Assembly (NCBI GenBank): GCA_002340255.1
Contig: DDLS01000067.1
Coordinates: forward strand, 1-35,754
Length of the DNA stretch: 35,754 nucleotides
Origin: Cyanobacteria bacterium UBA2566
GTDB taxonomy: Bacteria; Cyanobacteriota; Cyanobacteriia; Cyanobacteriales; Desertifilaceae
Direction: 5' to 3'
Part shown: piece after piece, positions 23,124 to 32,157 of the stretch
How positions within the stretch are numbered: the first letter of the stretch is position 1
Layout of the letters: each line of letters starts with the position of its first letter
Position numbers and translations under genes: made by a program
Notes under the pieces: generated by a model
Seen by the model: the letters and a program-made list of their open reading frames with translations, nothing else
What the model was told of the DNA's origin: nothing
Databases searched by the model: none

Positions 23124-26100
23124 ATGACAACCCCTAACGATCCCAATCAACTACCAGAATCGGATCTTGAGCTTATGGATGCTGAAGATCAACAGGAGCA
23201 ATGGGAAGACGCGGACGAGCCGGGAAAATGGCGACGTTGGGCTGGATGGGGTTTAGGTGGTGTGGTGCTGCTGTTGGTGGCGGGAGGAGCCTATGGTTGG
23301 CATTGGGTACACACAGGATTAGGCCCCATGGTGGCTGAAGCGTTGAGTAAAAGCCTCAAGCGTCCCCTAGAAATTGGCCCGGTGCAGAGGGTATCTTTAA
23401 ATAGTATCCGCTTTGGCCCTTCTGGATTGCCTGCCACTGCAACCGATCCCGATCGCGCTACGGTAGAAGCAGTTGAGGTTAAGTTTAATCCCATTGATGT
23501 GATTGACAATGAGATTAATCTGGATCTGACCTTAATTAATCCCCAAGTTTATTTAGAAGAAAATGCAGAACATCAATGGCTGAATTTGGACATTACTGAA
23601 GAAGAGCCGAAAGAAGGGCAATTTAAGATTAATGTGATTAAAGCTGGGGTGCAAAATGCCACTGTGGTCTTGGTTCCCTGGAAAGGAGAAGGGGCAAGTG
23701 TTGAAGATAGTGTAACGTTTAAGCCGATTCGCGCCACTGCTGAGTTTTTTGACGAGTATAATCGGATTAGCTTTGATGCAACGGTAGCTCAAGATCAAAG
23801 TCCCGGAGAGGTGCAAGCGAAAGGAGAGTTTTTGAACCGGGAGCAACGGGTAAGGGTACAGGCGCGATCGCAAGATCTAGACTTGATTCCCTTAACAAAT
23901 TTAGTGCCCAATTTACCCCCAGAAGTAGCATTAACGGGCGGTAAACTCAATGGAAATATCAACGGACGAATTAATCTGCAAGATATTCCCTCCTCTTTGC
24001 TCAATGGGACGCTATTGGTGAGCGAGATCGCTGGAGAGTATACCCTTCCAGAGTCCAAATCAGATGAGACTGAGCCGGAAAAACCAGAGGACAATACAGA
24101 AGAGCCTCAATTTGACATTACCCAAGTTCCCCTTTATCTGTCCCAAGGGCAAGCCACTCTGCAATTCCAAAATCAATTGGTGTTAGTCGAAGAAGGGTCT
24201 ATTCTTTATGCCGATAGCCTTCCGATATCCCTAGAAGGAGGGATCGATCTGCAACAGGGGATTCAGGTCGTAGCCTCCTTAGAGCCAGTCACATTTGAAA
24301 CTCTGACTGAAACGATCGAGACGGAATTACCGGTACAGGCAACTGGAGAATTCCAAGTAAAAGCGAAGTTGGAAGGGCCGTTTGAGCAACCCTTACTGGT
24401 GGGATTATTTGAAACCACAAAGCCCACGCAAATCGATCGCGTCGAATTTGCACAAATCACCAGTCAATTTGCTTACGCCAATTCCACGATCGCTATTCAA
24501 GGCTTGAAACTGGTTCCTACCCTGGGTGGCGAAATACTGGGACAGGGAGAGTTACAATTACCGGTGAATGAGCCTGCCAATCCAGATCCAAGTCAAGATA
24601 ATGTAGGGGCGGGTTCGCCAAGCCTTGAGGAAGCCAACCCAGATCTTAGTGAACCCGCCCCTACTTCTGCACCGACAGAAAATAATACTCCTAACTCGCA
24701 ACAACCCTTTCTGGTATTTGAAGCCCAAGGGCAAAATATTCCTGTAGATGCGATCGCTCAACTTTACCAAGTGCCTTCGGATATTACGGTAGGAACGGTT
24801 TCGCCCCAAATTCGAGTCATAGGGCCGCTGAATGATTTAGAGGCGATCGCCCAAACCAATCTCGCTGGCGGACAAGTACAAGCGGTTGCCCGTCTAGTTG
24901 GTTTAAATACAGGAACCAATTCCGTAGGGGCGGGTTCACCAAGATCGAGCTTGGAAGACCAAAAAACCGGCGAACCCGCCCCTACAGAGATACCCGGGCG
25001 AGAAACAGGGGAGGTGGCAACGCCACCTCTTCCCAAAATCCCCTTACAACTGCAAACCGAAATTAGGGCGGAAAACATCCAACTGGCTAACCTTTCTTCC
25101 CTTGTACCATCTCAACTGGCTGCACCGTTTAGTGGTGGGGCGCAGATGATTGTACCTCTAGAAAACTTTAGTCTGAATCAAGTTGAGGCGATCGCCGAAG
25201 GTCAACTGAATGTGGCTGGAGGACAAGTCAATATATCCAGTCGTTTGCAGAATAACCAAATTGCCACATTAGTGCAAGCGAATACGGTGCAATTGGGTCA
25301 ATTTCGCAGCGAACTGGAACAATTTGTGCCACCCCAGCAATTTCAACTGCCTTTTGCCGAAGCAGCACCGTTTACTGGAGTGGCGGAAATCGTTGGCTCC
25401 TTAGATAACCCTAATCTGTCAGCAGTTCAAGGACGATTACAAGGGACTCTGGATTTAGCTGGAGGTATAATTAGAGGCGGTGGTGTATTGGAGGGTGGAC
25501 AGTGGGAAGCCGCCCTGGACATTAACCAAGTGCAAGCTTCCCTCTTGTCTCCTCAGTTACAGTTAGCTGCCAGGGAACAGACCTTTCTGCAATCTCCCCT
25601 GAGTGCAACCGTGAATTTAAGGGGAGATGTGAATAATTTATCTCCAGAGGCAATCGTTGCAGAAGCGAAAGCCGATTTAGATATTGCTGGAGGTCGAGTA
25701 AATGCGATCGCACAGGTACTCAATGGAGAGTGGAAAGCCTCTGTACGCGCTGATGGGGTCAATGTTGACCAGTTATCTCCCCAAGTTCCGGCTGATGTGC
25801 CCAGGTTACCTTTTAGTGGCGTAGCCAATGCACAGGGTCGGTTAGATGAGGTTTCACCCAATAGTATCTTTGCCGAGGCCCAAGGATTTGTAAATGTGGG
25901 TAATAGTATCGTTAATGTAGAGGCGATCGCTAGGCAAGGACAATGGCAAGCGAAAATGAATGCCGAACAGGTGGAGTTAGACCAGTTGGGTTTACCCTTA
26001 CCGCCTGAGTTCCAACGCCTGACGGGGGCCGGGCAAATGATAGCCGGTGGACGGTTGGATAATTTCGATCCCACAGCGATACAAGCACAAGGGGAAGTTT

Positions 26101-29100
26101 TACTCTCCAAGTTACCGATTTTAGAGCAAGGGCCATTTAAGTCTCAAATAGCCTGGAATGGGCGTTCTTTAGATATTGTTGCTGCCGCAGGTTCGGTTGT
26201 TGTGCCTTCTGAGGCCTCTGTGAGGGCAGGTTCGCCCAATTTTTCATTTTCCAATCCAGATGCCCCTACTGCGCCCGTATCTGGCCTCGTAGCCGTCGGT
26301 CAAATTGTGCCCAATTTCCAAGATCTAATGGCTTCTCGGTATAATTTTACGACCGAGGTTGCCGATTTCAATTTAGCGACTCTGCCCTTTACGCTGCCTG
26401 ATGCTGTAGCCGTGCAAGGTCAGGTGGATTTTGCGGGACGGATTGCGGGAACGGGATTACAGCCGAATTTAGATGGGCAAATGCGGTTGAGAAATGTGGT
26501 CGTGAATCAAATTGCCTTCGATCCGGTGATTGAGGGGCCGATACAGTTTACACCGAGTCAGGGAGCCGCGATCGCCTTAAAGGGAGAATCCGATGAGATT
26601 TCGGCGGTCATTGACCCCACATTTATGCCCGAATCGTTTACTTTTAAGTTGGGAGAGGCGATCGCCACCGGACAACGAACCCCTGCTTCTGAAGGCTCAG
26701 ATTTAACCCATTTTCAGGTTGATGTGGCTCAGTTTCCCTTAGAGTTAGTAAACCTGATTCCCACGGCAACTCCTTTAGGGCCAATTTCGGGTACAGCGTC
26801 CGGTAATTTTAACCTCAGTTTCCCTCAAATATTCGATCCGATGGCTGTTATTGCCCAAGGGGAAATTCAACTGGATAAACCCTCGATTGGCACCGTTGAA
26901 GCTGAGGTTTTAACCGCTAAATTAAACTATAGTGGCGGTCAAGGAGAATTAACCGATACTCAGTTAAAGATTGGCGAGAGTGAATATAATCTGCAAGGAG
27001 CCGTGAATCTAACCGATCTGAGCGATCCGCAATTTGAAGCCGAAGTGAAAATTGCCCAAGGTAGCGTACAAGATGTTTTGCAAGCCTTGCAAATTTTTGA
27101 TCTAGAAGATATTGCCCAGGGTTTTGCACCGCCCACCGGAACAGCCGCAGACTTAGGCGTTGTGACTGTTGATCGGAGCCAGAGAACAGTCGAAGAGCAG
27201 TTGCGTCGCTTCTCAGAAATTCTCAAATTACAGGATTTACGACAGCAAGAGCGCGATCGCTTCCCCATTCCTGCTCTAGCTCAACTGCAAGGGGGATTTG
27301 ATGGCAATATTAAGATTTCCGGCTCTCTAAAACAAGGTCTTTCAGCCGATATCGATTTATTGGGCGAAAACTGGGAATGGGGCAAATATAGTTTTAATCC
27401 CATTATCGTTAAAGGAACCTTGAAAGACAATGTTCTCACGTTACTACCAGTTCGCATTAATTCCAATGAAGGATTAATCACATTTTCCGGACAAGTTGGC
27501 GGCGAACAACAATCCGGTCAGCTAAAGGTTGAAGATGTACCTGTAGACTTAATTCAGCAATTTATCCCCGATTTACCCGTTGATTTAACCGGAAAAATTA
27601 ATACGACCGCCACACTCTTAGGAGGAAGCCTACAAAATCCTCAAGTGATTGGTAACTTAGCTTTATCAGACGGCACCTTAAATGAGGCTCCGATTCAAGA
27701 AGCCACCGGTAATTTTTCCCTCGCCGATGGCCGATTACGCTTTGGCGGTAAACTCTTAGTCACCGGAGATTCTCCAGTCACGTTAACCGGCAGTATTCCT
27801 AGTCCCCTCCCCTTTGGTTCTGTTTCCCCCATTTCTCAAGACATTCAGCTAAACTTAAACCTGGAAAATGAAGGATTAGGGATATTAAATGTTCTGACTC
27901 GTCAACAAGTGAATTGGGTCGCAGGGTCAGGAAACGTCAACATTAAAGTCTCTGGAACCGTGGATAATCCGATTGCTTTAGGAGAAGCAAAAATTGCTGA
28001 TGCTACCCTGCAATCCCAAAATCTTTCAGAACCGATGACTAATGTCAATGGTGTGGTTAAATTTAACGGAGAGAAAGTCTTTATTGAGAAGCTCACCGGT
28101 GATTTTAGCAAAGGAAAAATTGAAGTAGCGGGCTTGATTCCTCTGTCCGATCCTGATTTATCTTTATCGGAAGAAGAAGCAAATTTTCCGCTCAAAATTC
28201 AGCTAGAAGAACTTGATTTTAACTTCCAGGATATCTACAATGGAGGGGTTAATGGCAGCATTGAAATTGCAGGCGCAGCCTTAGAACCGGTCATCAAGGG
28301 AAATATTATCCTCACTCGCGGAAAAATCTTGCCCGCAGAAGCCACGAAACTACAAAAGACGGATCGAGAAGATAAGGTCGCTACCTCAAATAATTTCGTG
28401 CCAGTATTTGATAGTTTTGATATCGATTTAACCGATGGTATTGCCATTTTACAGCCTGGTTTTGTTGATATTCACGGTGAAGGAACGCTAACTATTAATG
28501 GCCCCATTGATGATATTCGTGCTGATGGTGAAATTGATATTAACCGGGGATTTATTAATATTATTTCTACCCAGTTCCGCGTAGATCGTGAATATGAGAA
28601 TAAAGCAAGATTTATTCCCAGTCAGGGGTTAGATCCAGATCTAGATCTAGTGCTGCAAGCGTCTATTTCTGAGGTTCAAGGCAGTCGGCAACCGGAAGTT
28701 TTATTCTGGGGACAAAATGAAATTGATGACACTCCACCTTTGGATAACAATGATACGGAAACAGTGCGTATTCAAGCTGCAGTGACTGGGCCAGCTTCTC
28801 AGTTAGAAAATAATTTAGAATTAACCAGTTCTCCGGTACGCAGTCGTTCCGAAATTATTGCCCTCATTGGGGGCGGTTTCTTGAATACGATTGGCGGTGG
28901 TGGAAATACGACATTAGCGCTGGTGAATATTGCCGGATCGACAATTTTATCCAATCTGCAAACGACTCTGGGGGATGCTCTGGGATTAACGGAGTTACGA
29001 GTTTATCCAGTAGAAGATCGATCGCGTCGAGGGGCGATCGGTGTAGCAGGAGAAGCTACTTTAGATGTTACCCGTCAGTTTTCTACATCTTTGGGCAAAA

Positions 29101-29252
29101 ATTTTACGTCTAGCGATCCGTTTCGCCTGCGGTTCCGCTATCGTTTGAGTGAAAATTTGGTGTTGCGTGCAGCCACGGATTTAGGAGGTGAAGAGTCAGG
29201 AAGACGGAGGACAGATAGTCGGCTTCAGTTTGAATTTCGTAAGCGGTTTTAA
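23124..29252 (+). CDS. TamB-like translocation/assembly protein (AsmA-like superfamily)
   Basis: This 2042-residue inner-membrane-anchored protein has an acidic cytoplasmic start, one transmembrane helix at about 41-61 (GWGLGGVVLLLVAGGAYGW) and a huge periplasmic region of repeated beta-strand units. It ends in a DUF490/TamB domain (about 1650-2042: PEVLFWGQ, LTSSPVRSRSEIIALIGGG, VTRQFSTSLGKNF, FRFRYRLSENLVLR). TamB-type proteins bridge the periplasm and work with Omp85 proteins in outer-membrane assembly or lipid transfer. I chose the ATG at 23124, which has a GTGAGGA ribosome site; the frame is open 64 codons further upstream but crosses tandem repeats. Three palindromic repeat elements lie inside the gene in one frame. 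No Omp85 gene is adjacent. Confidence 0.9.
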   Translation: MTTPNDPNQLPESDLELMDAEDQQEQWEDADEPGKWRRWAGWGLGGVVLLLVAGGAYGWHWVHTGLGPMVAEALSKSLKRPLEIGPVQRVSLNSIRFGPSGLPATATDPDRATVEAVEVKFNPIDVIDNEINLDLTLINPQVYLEENAEHQWLNLDITEEEPKEGQFKINVIKAGVQNATVVLVPWKGEGASVEDSVTFKPIRATAEFFDEYNRISFDATVAQDQSPGEVQAKGEFLNREQRVRVQARSQDLDLIPLTNLVPNLPPEVALTGGKLNGNINGRINLQDIPSSLLNGTLLVSEIAGEYTLPESKSDETEPEKPEDNTEEPQFDITQVPLYLSQGQATLQFQNQLVLVEEGSILYADSLPISLEGGIDLQQGIQVVASLEPVTFETLTETIETELPVQATGEFQVKAKLEGPFEQPLLVGLFETTKPTQIDRVEFAQITSQFAYANSTIAIQGLKLVPTLGGEILGQGELQLPVNEPANPDPSQDNVGAGSPSLEEANPDLSEPAPTSAPTENNTPNSQQPFLVFEAQGQNIPVDAIAQLYQVPSDITVGTVSPQIRVIGPLNDLEAIAQTNLAGGQVQAVARLVGLNTGTNSVGAGSPRSSLEDQKTGEPAPTEIPGRETGEVATPPLPKIPLQLQTEIRAENIQLANLSSLVPSQLAAPFSGGAQMIVPLENFSLNQVEAIAEGQLNVAGGQVNISSRLQNNQIATLVQANTVQLGQFRSELEQFVPPQQFQLPFAEAAPFTGVAEIVGSLDNPNLSAVQGRLQGTLDLAGGIIRGGGVLEGGQWEAALDINQVQASLLSPQLQLAAREQTFLQSPLSATVNLRGDVNNLSPEAIVAEAKADLDIAGGRVNAIAQVLNGEWKASVRADGVNVDQLSPQVPADVPRLPFSGVANAQGRLDEVSPNSIFAEAQGFVNVGNSIVNVEAIARQGQWQAKMNAEQVELDQLGLPLPPEFQRLTGAGQMIAGGRLDNFDPTAIQAQGEVLLSKLPILEQGPFKSQIAWNGRSLDIVAAAGSVVVPSEASVRAGSPNFSFSNPDAPTAPVSGLVAVGQIVPNFQDLMASRYNFTTEVADFNLATLPFTLPDAVAVQGQVDFAGRIAGTGLQPNLDGQMRLRNVVVNQIAFDPVIEGPIQFTPSQGAAIALKGESDEISAVIDPTFMPESFTFKLGEAIATGQRTPASEGSDLTHFQVDVAQFPLELVNLIPTATPLGPISGTASGNFNLSFPQIFDPMAVIAQGEIQLDKPSIGTVEAEVLTAKLNYSGGQGELTDTQLKIGESEYNLQGAVNLTDLSDPQFEAEVKIAQGSVQDVLQALQIFDLEDIAQGFAPPTGTAADLGVVTVDRSQRTVEEQLRRFSEILKLQDLRQQERDRFPIPALAQLQGGFDGNIKISGSLKQGLSADIDLLGENWEWGKYSFNPIIVKGTLKDNVLTLLPVRINSNEGLITFSGQVGGEQQSGQLKVEDVPVDLIQQFIPDLPVDLTGKINTTATLLGGSLQNPQVIGNLALSDGTLNEAPIQEATGNFSLADGRLRFGGKLLVTGDSPVTLTGSIPSPLPFGSVSPISQDIQLNLNLENEGLGILNVLTRQQVNWVAGSGNVNIKVSGTVDNPIALGEAKIADATLQSQNLSEPMTNVNGVVKFNGEKVFIEKLTGDFSKGKIEVAGLIPLSDPDLSLSEEEANFPLKIQLEELDFNFQDIYNGGVNGSIEIAGAALEPVIKGNIILTRGKILPAEATKLQKTDREDKVATSNNFVPVFDSFDIDLTDGIAILQPGFVDIHGEGTLTINGPIDDIRADGEIDINRGFINIISTQFRVDREYENKARFIPSQGLDPDLDLVLQASISEVQGSRQPEVLFWGQNEIDDTPPLDNNDTETVRIQAAVTGPASQLENNLELTSSPVRSRSEIIALIGGGFLNTIGGGGNTTLALVNIAGSTILSNLQTTLGDALGLTELRVYPVEDRSRRGAIGVAGEATLDVTRQFSTSLGKNFTSSDPFRLRFRYRLSENLVLRAATDLGGEESGRRRTDSRLQFEFRKRF
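24603..24664. repeat. 62-bp GTAGGGGCGGGTTC palindrome inside the tamB-like gene, copy 1
   Basis: A perfect 14-bp inverted repeat (24603-24616 and 24651-24664) encloses a 34-bp centre. It is translated in frame as VGAGSP...SEPAPT, between two normal beta-rich segments, in a proline- and serine-rich low-complexity stretch. Confidence 0.85.
24924..24985. repeat. 62-bp GTAGGGGCGGGTTC palindrome inside the tamB-like gene, copy 2
   Basis: It has the same 14-bp arms as copy 1 (24924-24937 and 24972-24985) and the same total length, but an unrelated centre. It is translated in the same frame as copy 1 (VGAGSP...GEPAPT). Confidence 0.85.
26220..26269. repeat. degenerate palindrome inside the tamB-like gene, copy 3
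   Basis: The left arm GTGAGGGCAGGTTCGCC and a shortened right arm GCCCCTAC resemble copies 1 and 2. They again encode the same peptide pattern (VRAGSP...DAPT), so this looks like an older insertion in the same frame. Confidence 0.6.
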
Positions 29253-29310
29253 GTGTCCTTAAGATACAATTAGAAACAACCGAAAACTACCAGAACATGG
29301 GGAGCCAAAA

Positions 29311-30204
29311 ATGTCAGTAGAACTCACTACCCAGACTTGCCCCGAAACTGAAACAATCCTAGATCCGGAGTGGAACCCCCCTACTCCACCTACCGACCTG
29401 ATTTTTGATGATGGAGAACCCTTGGAAAGCAACCGCCACCGCATTGCCATGAACGTCCTGATCCGGTCATTGCAACAAGCTTGGAGCGAACGTAATGACT
29501 TCTACACGGGCGGCAATATGTTTGTCTACTACAGCGACCAAGAAGTGTTCAACAAAGATTTTCGCGGCCCGGATTTCTTTGCTGTTCTTGATGTCGATGG
29601 CACCAAACAACGACAGGGTTGGGTGGTGTGGCAAGAAGAGGGTCACTATCCTAATGTCATTGTGGAACTGATGTCACCGAGTACGTCCAAAGTAGATACA
29701 GGAAAGAAAAAAGATATCTATGGACGGATTTTCCGCACTCCAGATTATTTTGTCTATGACCCCTTTAAGCCCAAGTCATTACAAGGATGGCATTTAGACA
29801 TTTCCAAGGGGTATCAGTCTTTGGTTGCCAATGAGCGAGGTTGGCTATGGTGTGAAAGTTTGGACTTTTGGCTGGGAACTTGGTCGGGAACAATTGACCG
29901 AGAGGAAGCGGTTTGGCTGCGCTTTTACGATACTGAAGGCAATTTGGTATTGTTACCCGAAGAAGTAGCTCAACAAGAGGCTGAAACAGCCCAACAACGC
30001 CTTGAGGAAGCTGAACAAGTGGTTGAGGCTGAACGTCAACGGGCAGAGGCTGAATCCCAACGGGCAGAGGCTGAATCCCAACGGGCAGAGGCTGAATCCC
30101 AACGGGCAGAGGCTGAGTCCCAACGGGCAGAGGCTGAACGGCAGCGATCGCAACGTCTTGCTGAACGGTTGCGGGCTATGGGGTTAGATCCAGATAATCT
30201 TTAA
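29311..30204 (+). CDS. Uma2-family (DUF820) nuclease-like protein with heptad tail
   Basis: This 297-residue protein has a GGAG ribosome site before the ATG. The first 200 residues match the Uma2/DUF820 group of PD-(D/E)xK-fold proteins, which is greatly expanded in cyanobacteria. FRGPDFFAVLD supplies the first acidic position and VIVELMSPSTSKVDTGKKK the ExK-like part. The true function of the family is unsettled; some members may be remnants of transposon or restriction nucleases. The C-terminal 75 residues form a coiled coil with five QRAEAES-type heptads encoded by 21-bp DNA repeats. It stands alone, convergent with the SDR gene. Confidence 0.85.
   Translation: MSVELTTQTCPETETILDPEWNPPTPPTDLIFDDGEPLESNRHRIAMNVLIRSLQQAWSERNDFYTGGNMFVYYSDQEVFNKDFRGPDFFAVLDVDGTKQRQGWVVWQEEGHYPNVIVELMSPSTSKVDTGKKKDIYGRIFRTPDYFVYDPFKPKSLQGWHLDISKGYQSLVANERGWLWCESLDFWLGTWSGTIDREEAVWLRFYDTEGNLVLLPEEVAQQEAETAQQRLEEAEQVVEAERQRAEAESQRAEAESQRAEAESQRAEAESQRAEAERQRSQRLAERLRAMGLDPDNL
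30037..30141. repeat. five 21-bp tandem repeats in the Uma2-like gene
   Basis: The unit CAACGGGCAGAGGCTGAATCC starts at 30037, 30058, 30079, 30100 and 30121. The first three copies are identical; the last two differ near their ends. Each encodes one coiled-coil heptad, so copy-number change by slippage would lengthen the coil without breaking the frame. Confidence 0.92.
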
Positions 30205-30238
30205 TCAACCTGAGGAAGCGATCGCCAAAGCAACAAGC

Positions 30239-30269
30239 AGTAGGGGCGAAAAATATGCAAGCCCCTACT
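30239..30269. terminator. AGTAGGGGC hairpin between Uma2-like and SDR genes
   Basis: AGTAGGGGC (30239-30247) pairs with GCCCCTACT (30261-30269) around a 13-base loop, followed by TTT. It lies between convergent genes and could end both transcripts. The arms match the GTAGGGGC palindrome family seen elsewhere in the window. Confidence 0.65.
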
Positions 30270-30310
30270 TTGGTACTCTTACTCTATCATGCAGGAAACT
30301 GCTGTAATCA

Positions 30311-31129
30311 TTAAGCAGCTCGATCGCTCTCAGAAGGAGATCGCAACGGTAAGACTCTGCGATCTGGGGCTGCTAAGGCAACAACCTTCTGCATCACTTG
30401 TGGGAAGAAGCGCCCCATCAGGGAGGCGACTTTTCCTTGCCATCCGACGACAATTTCCTCGTCGCGATCGCGCAATCCCGCAACTAGGGATTTGGCAACC
30501 ATTTCGGCGCTATCCGTGGCTACCCAACGAAATTTATCCGTATTCCGCACCATGTCGGTGTCGGTGAGCGACGGCAGCAAGGCGACAACGCGTACGCCTT
30601 TGGGGGCGAGTTCTTGGCGGAGGGCTTGGGTAAAGCCAACAAGGGCAAATTTGGTGGCGGAGTAAGTGGCGTAGCTGGGAGCAGCGACTTTACCCATGAG
30701 GCTGGAGACGTTGACAATTGTCCCCTGGGAACGGGTAACCATGCGTTTGGCGATTAAGCGGGTAATGCGGAAGGTTCCCAGGAGATTGACGTTGATTTCT
30801 TCTTCGATTTTACGGGGGTTGGTGGCCAGAAAGTCCCCTTGGTGGGCAACTCCAGCATTATTGATCAGAAGGTCAATGGAGCCATAGTCGCGCCAAGCTC
30901 TGGCGATCGCCCCATCTAAGGCTTGACCATTAGTCATATCAACAGCTAGAGCAACTGATTCAACTTCAGGATACTCTTGTTGGAGTGTTTCAACCATTTG
31001 TTGCAAGCGCTGAGAATCTCGGGCAACGAGGAGTAAACGTTTGACTCCTTGGGCAGCAAGTTCTAGAGCGATCGCTCGCCCAATGCCCCGTGATGCTCCA
31101 GTGATCAGTACAACTTGTCCTTGGATCAT
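30311..31129 (-). CDS. short-chain dehydrogenase/reductase
   Basis: This 272-residue classical SDR has a Rossmann fold. The cofactor motif TGASRGIG is at 10-17, the structural NNAG motif near 90, and the catalytic Ser and YxxxK near 142-160 (SSLMGKVAAPSYATYSATK). An Arg after the second strand (ARDSQR) suggests NADP(H) preference. The C-terminal extension after GLRDRDEEIVVG is slightly hydrophobic (VASLMGRFFPQVMQKVVALA) and might touch membrane. The substrate is unknown; the general form resembles keto-acyl or sterol/lipid-type reductases. It stands alone. Confidence 0.92.
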   Translation of the reverse strand: MIQGQVVLITGASRGIGRAIALELAAQGVKRLLLVARDSQRLQQMVETLQQEYPEVESVALAVDMTNGQALDGAIARAWRDYGSIDLLINNAGVAHQGDFLATNPRKIEEEINVNLLGTFRITRLIAKRMVTRSQGTIVNVSSLMGKVAAPSYATYSATKFALVGFTQALRQELAPKGVRVVALLPSLTDTDMVRNTDKFRWVATDSAEMVAKSLVAGLRDRDEEIVVGWQGKVASLMGRFFPQVMQKVVALAAPDRRVLPLRSPSESDRAA

Positions 31130-31364
31130 GGATTGAACCTCCTTTATCCGACAGGGTTGACAACGCGCCCAAATGACGACGTTATGTATCGTATTGTTTC
31201 AAGAGATTGACAAGGACAGTGTGAAGTGTGTCTCTATAGAAGAGTGACGGCGATCGCAGCCTCTGTGAAGGAATAAGGAATACGGAAATACAGCATTTTG
31301 CAATACATAAATAAGTTCTGTAATAAAACTTCCCTTTTAGTCGGCTATTTAGAGATTGGTTAAT

Positions 31365-31392
31365 TTGAAGAAACAGAGAGAAATGCTATACT
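31365..31392 (+). promoter_or_regulatory. sigma-70-type promoter of the EF-hand gene
   Basis: TTGAAG (31365-31370) and TATACT (31387-31392) are separated by 16 bases. Transcription would start near 31399, about 24 bases before the preferred ATG. This also argues against the in-frame TTG at 31402 as start. Confidence 0.6.
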
Positions 31393-31422
31393 GCCCCAAA
31401 GTTGATTGTGGAATCAGTAAAA

Positions 31423-31995
31423 ATGTCTCCAGAAGAGTTTTTGTCATCTACTTTTTGGGTTACCAAAATGAAGACCTACTTCAAGGTTATGGATACTAAC
31501 CAAAATGGCTTTTTGTCGCGCTCTGAATATGAGGAGATTGCGAATCGGTTGATACAAAATCAAAGCGATCGGTCGAAAGACGAAGAAATTCTTGCGGTAT
31601 TTCGCTCCCTATTTGACAATTTCGTTGCTGGAGGAAATCCAGTCGATCCTCAAACTCAGATTGGTTACGAAGAATTCCTCACTAATGCGGCGAAAGCAGT
31701 CTCATTGATGCAATCGTCCCGTGAAGCAGGCAGGCGAAAAAACGAAGTGTTCTTTGATTTCGTCGATACAGATGGCTCTGGAGAGATATCTCGTGAAGAA
31801 TATCGAAGGTATTTGGCCGTATACTCTGGGGGAGAAAACACCGACACTGCCGATCGCGCTTTCGACAGCATCGACGTTGATAGCAATGGTTTTATCTCCC
31901 GCACCGAGTTTATTGAAGGTCATATGCACTACTGGTTTGAAGCCACTAGCGATCCAAGCTATTCTCCACTTCCCTATGGACCATTGGTAGATTAA
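31423..31995 (+). CDS. EF-hand calcium-binding protein
   Basis: This protein of about 190 residues from the ATG at 31423 resembles eukaryotic sarcoplasmic calcium-binding proteins and bacterial calerythrin-type proteins. Three canonical 12-residue loops are present: DTNQNGFLSRSE at 24-35, DTDGSGEISREE at 115-126 and DVDSNGFISRTE at 151-162. A degenerate site lies between the first and second. All three loops have acidic residues at positions 1, 3 and 12 except for Asn or Gly variants, so calcium binding is likely. There is no signal peptide, so it is cytoplasmic, and may buffer or sense calcium. A promoter lies just upstream; the gene is monocistronic. Confidence 0.9.
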   Translation: MSPEEFLSSTFWVTKMKTYFKVMDTNQNGFLSRSEYEEIANRLIQNQSDRSKDEEILAVFRSLFDNFVAGGNPVDPQTQIGYEEFLTNAAKAVSLMQSSREAGRRKNEVFFDFVDTDGSGEISREEYRRYLAVYSGGENTDTADRAFDSIDVDSNGFISRTEFIEGHMHYWFEATSDPSYSPLPYGPLVD

Positions 31996-32157
31996 TAATT
32001 GCTCTTATGTCACTTTCCGAGATGCCAATGAATGTGCATCATTAGAGCGAGCGATCGCTTTTATATTCGTGAAGGAGAAACGAAAAAATAAGGGTTAGAC
32101 TCCTCTTTTTCGGAGAGTGACAGAGGAACAATAATTTTCGATCGCCCTATCGAGTTT

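Noticed and set aside
24263..26136. Several minus-strand ORFs inside the tamB-like gene
   Set aside because: They lie opposite a continuous, family-consistent coding frame and show no recognisable protein features.
29953..30153. Antisense ORF with repeated CPLGFSL peptide
   Set aside because: It is the mirror of the 21-bp repeats in the Uma2-like gene, with no start signals of its own.
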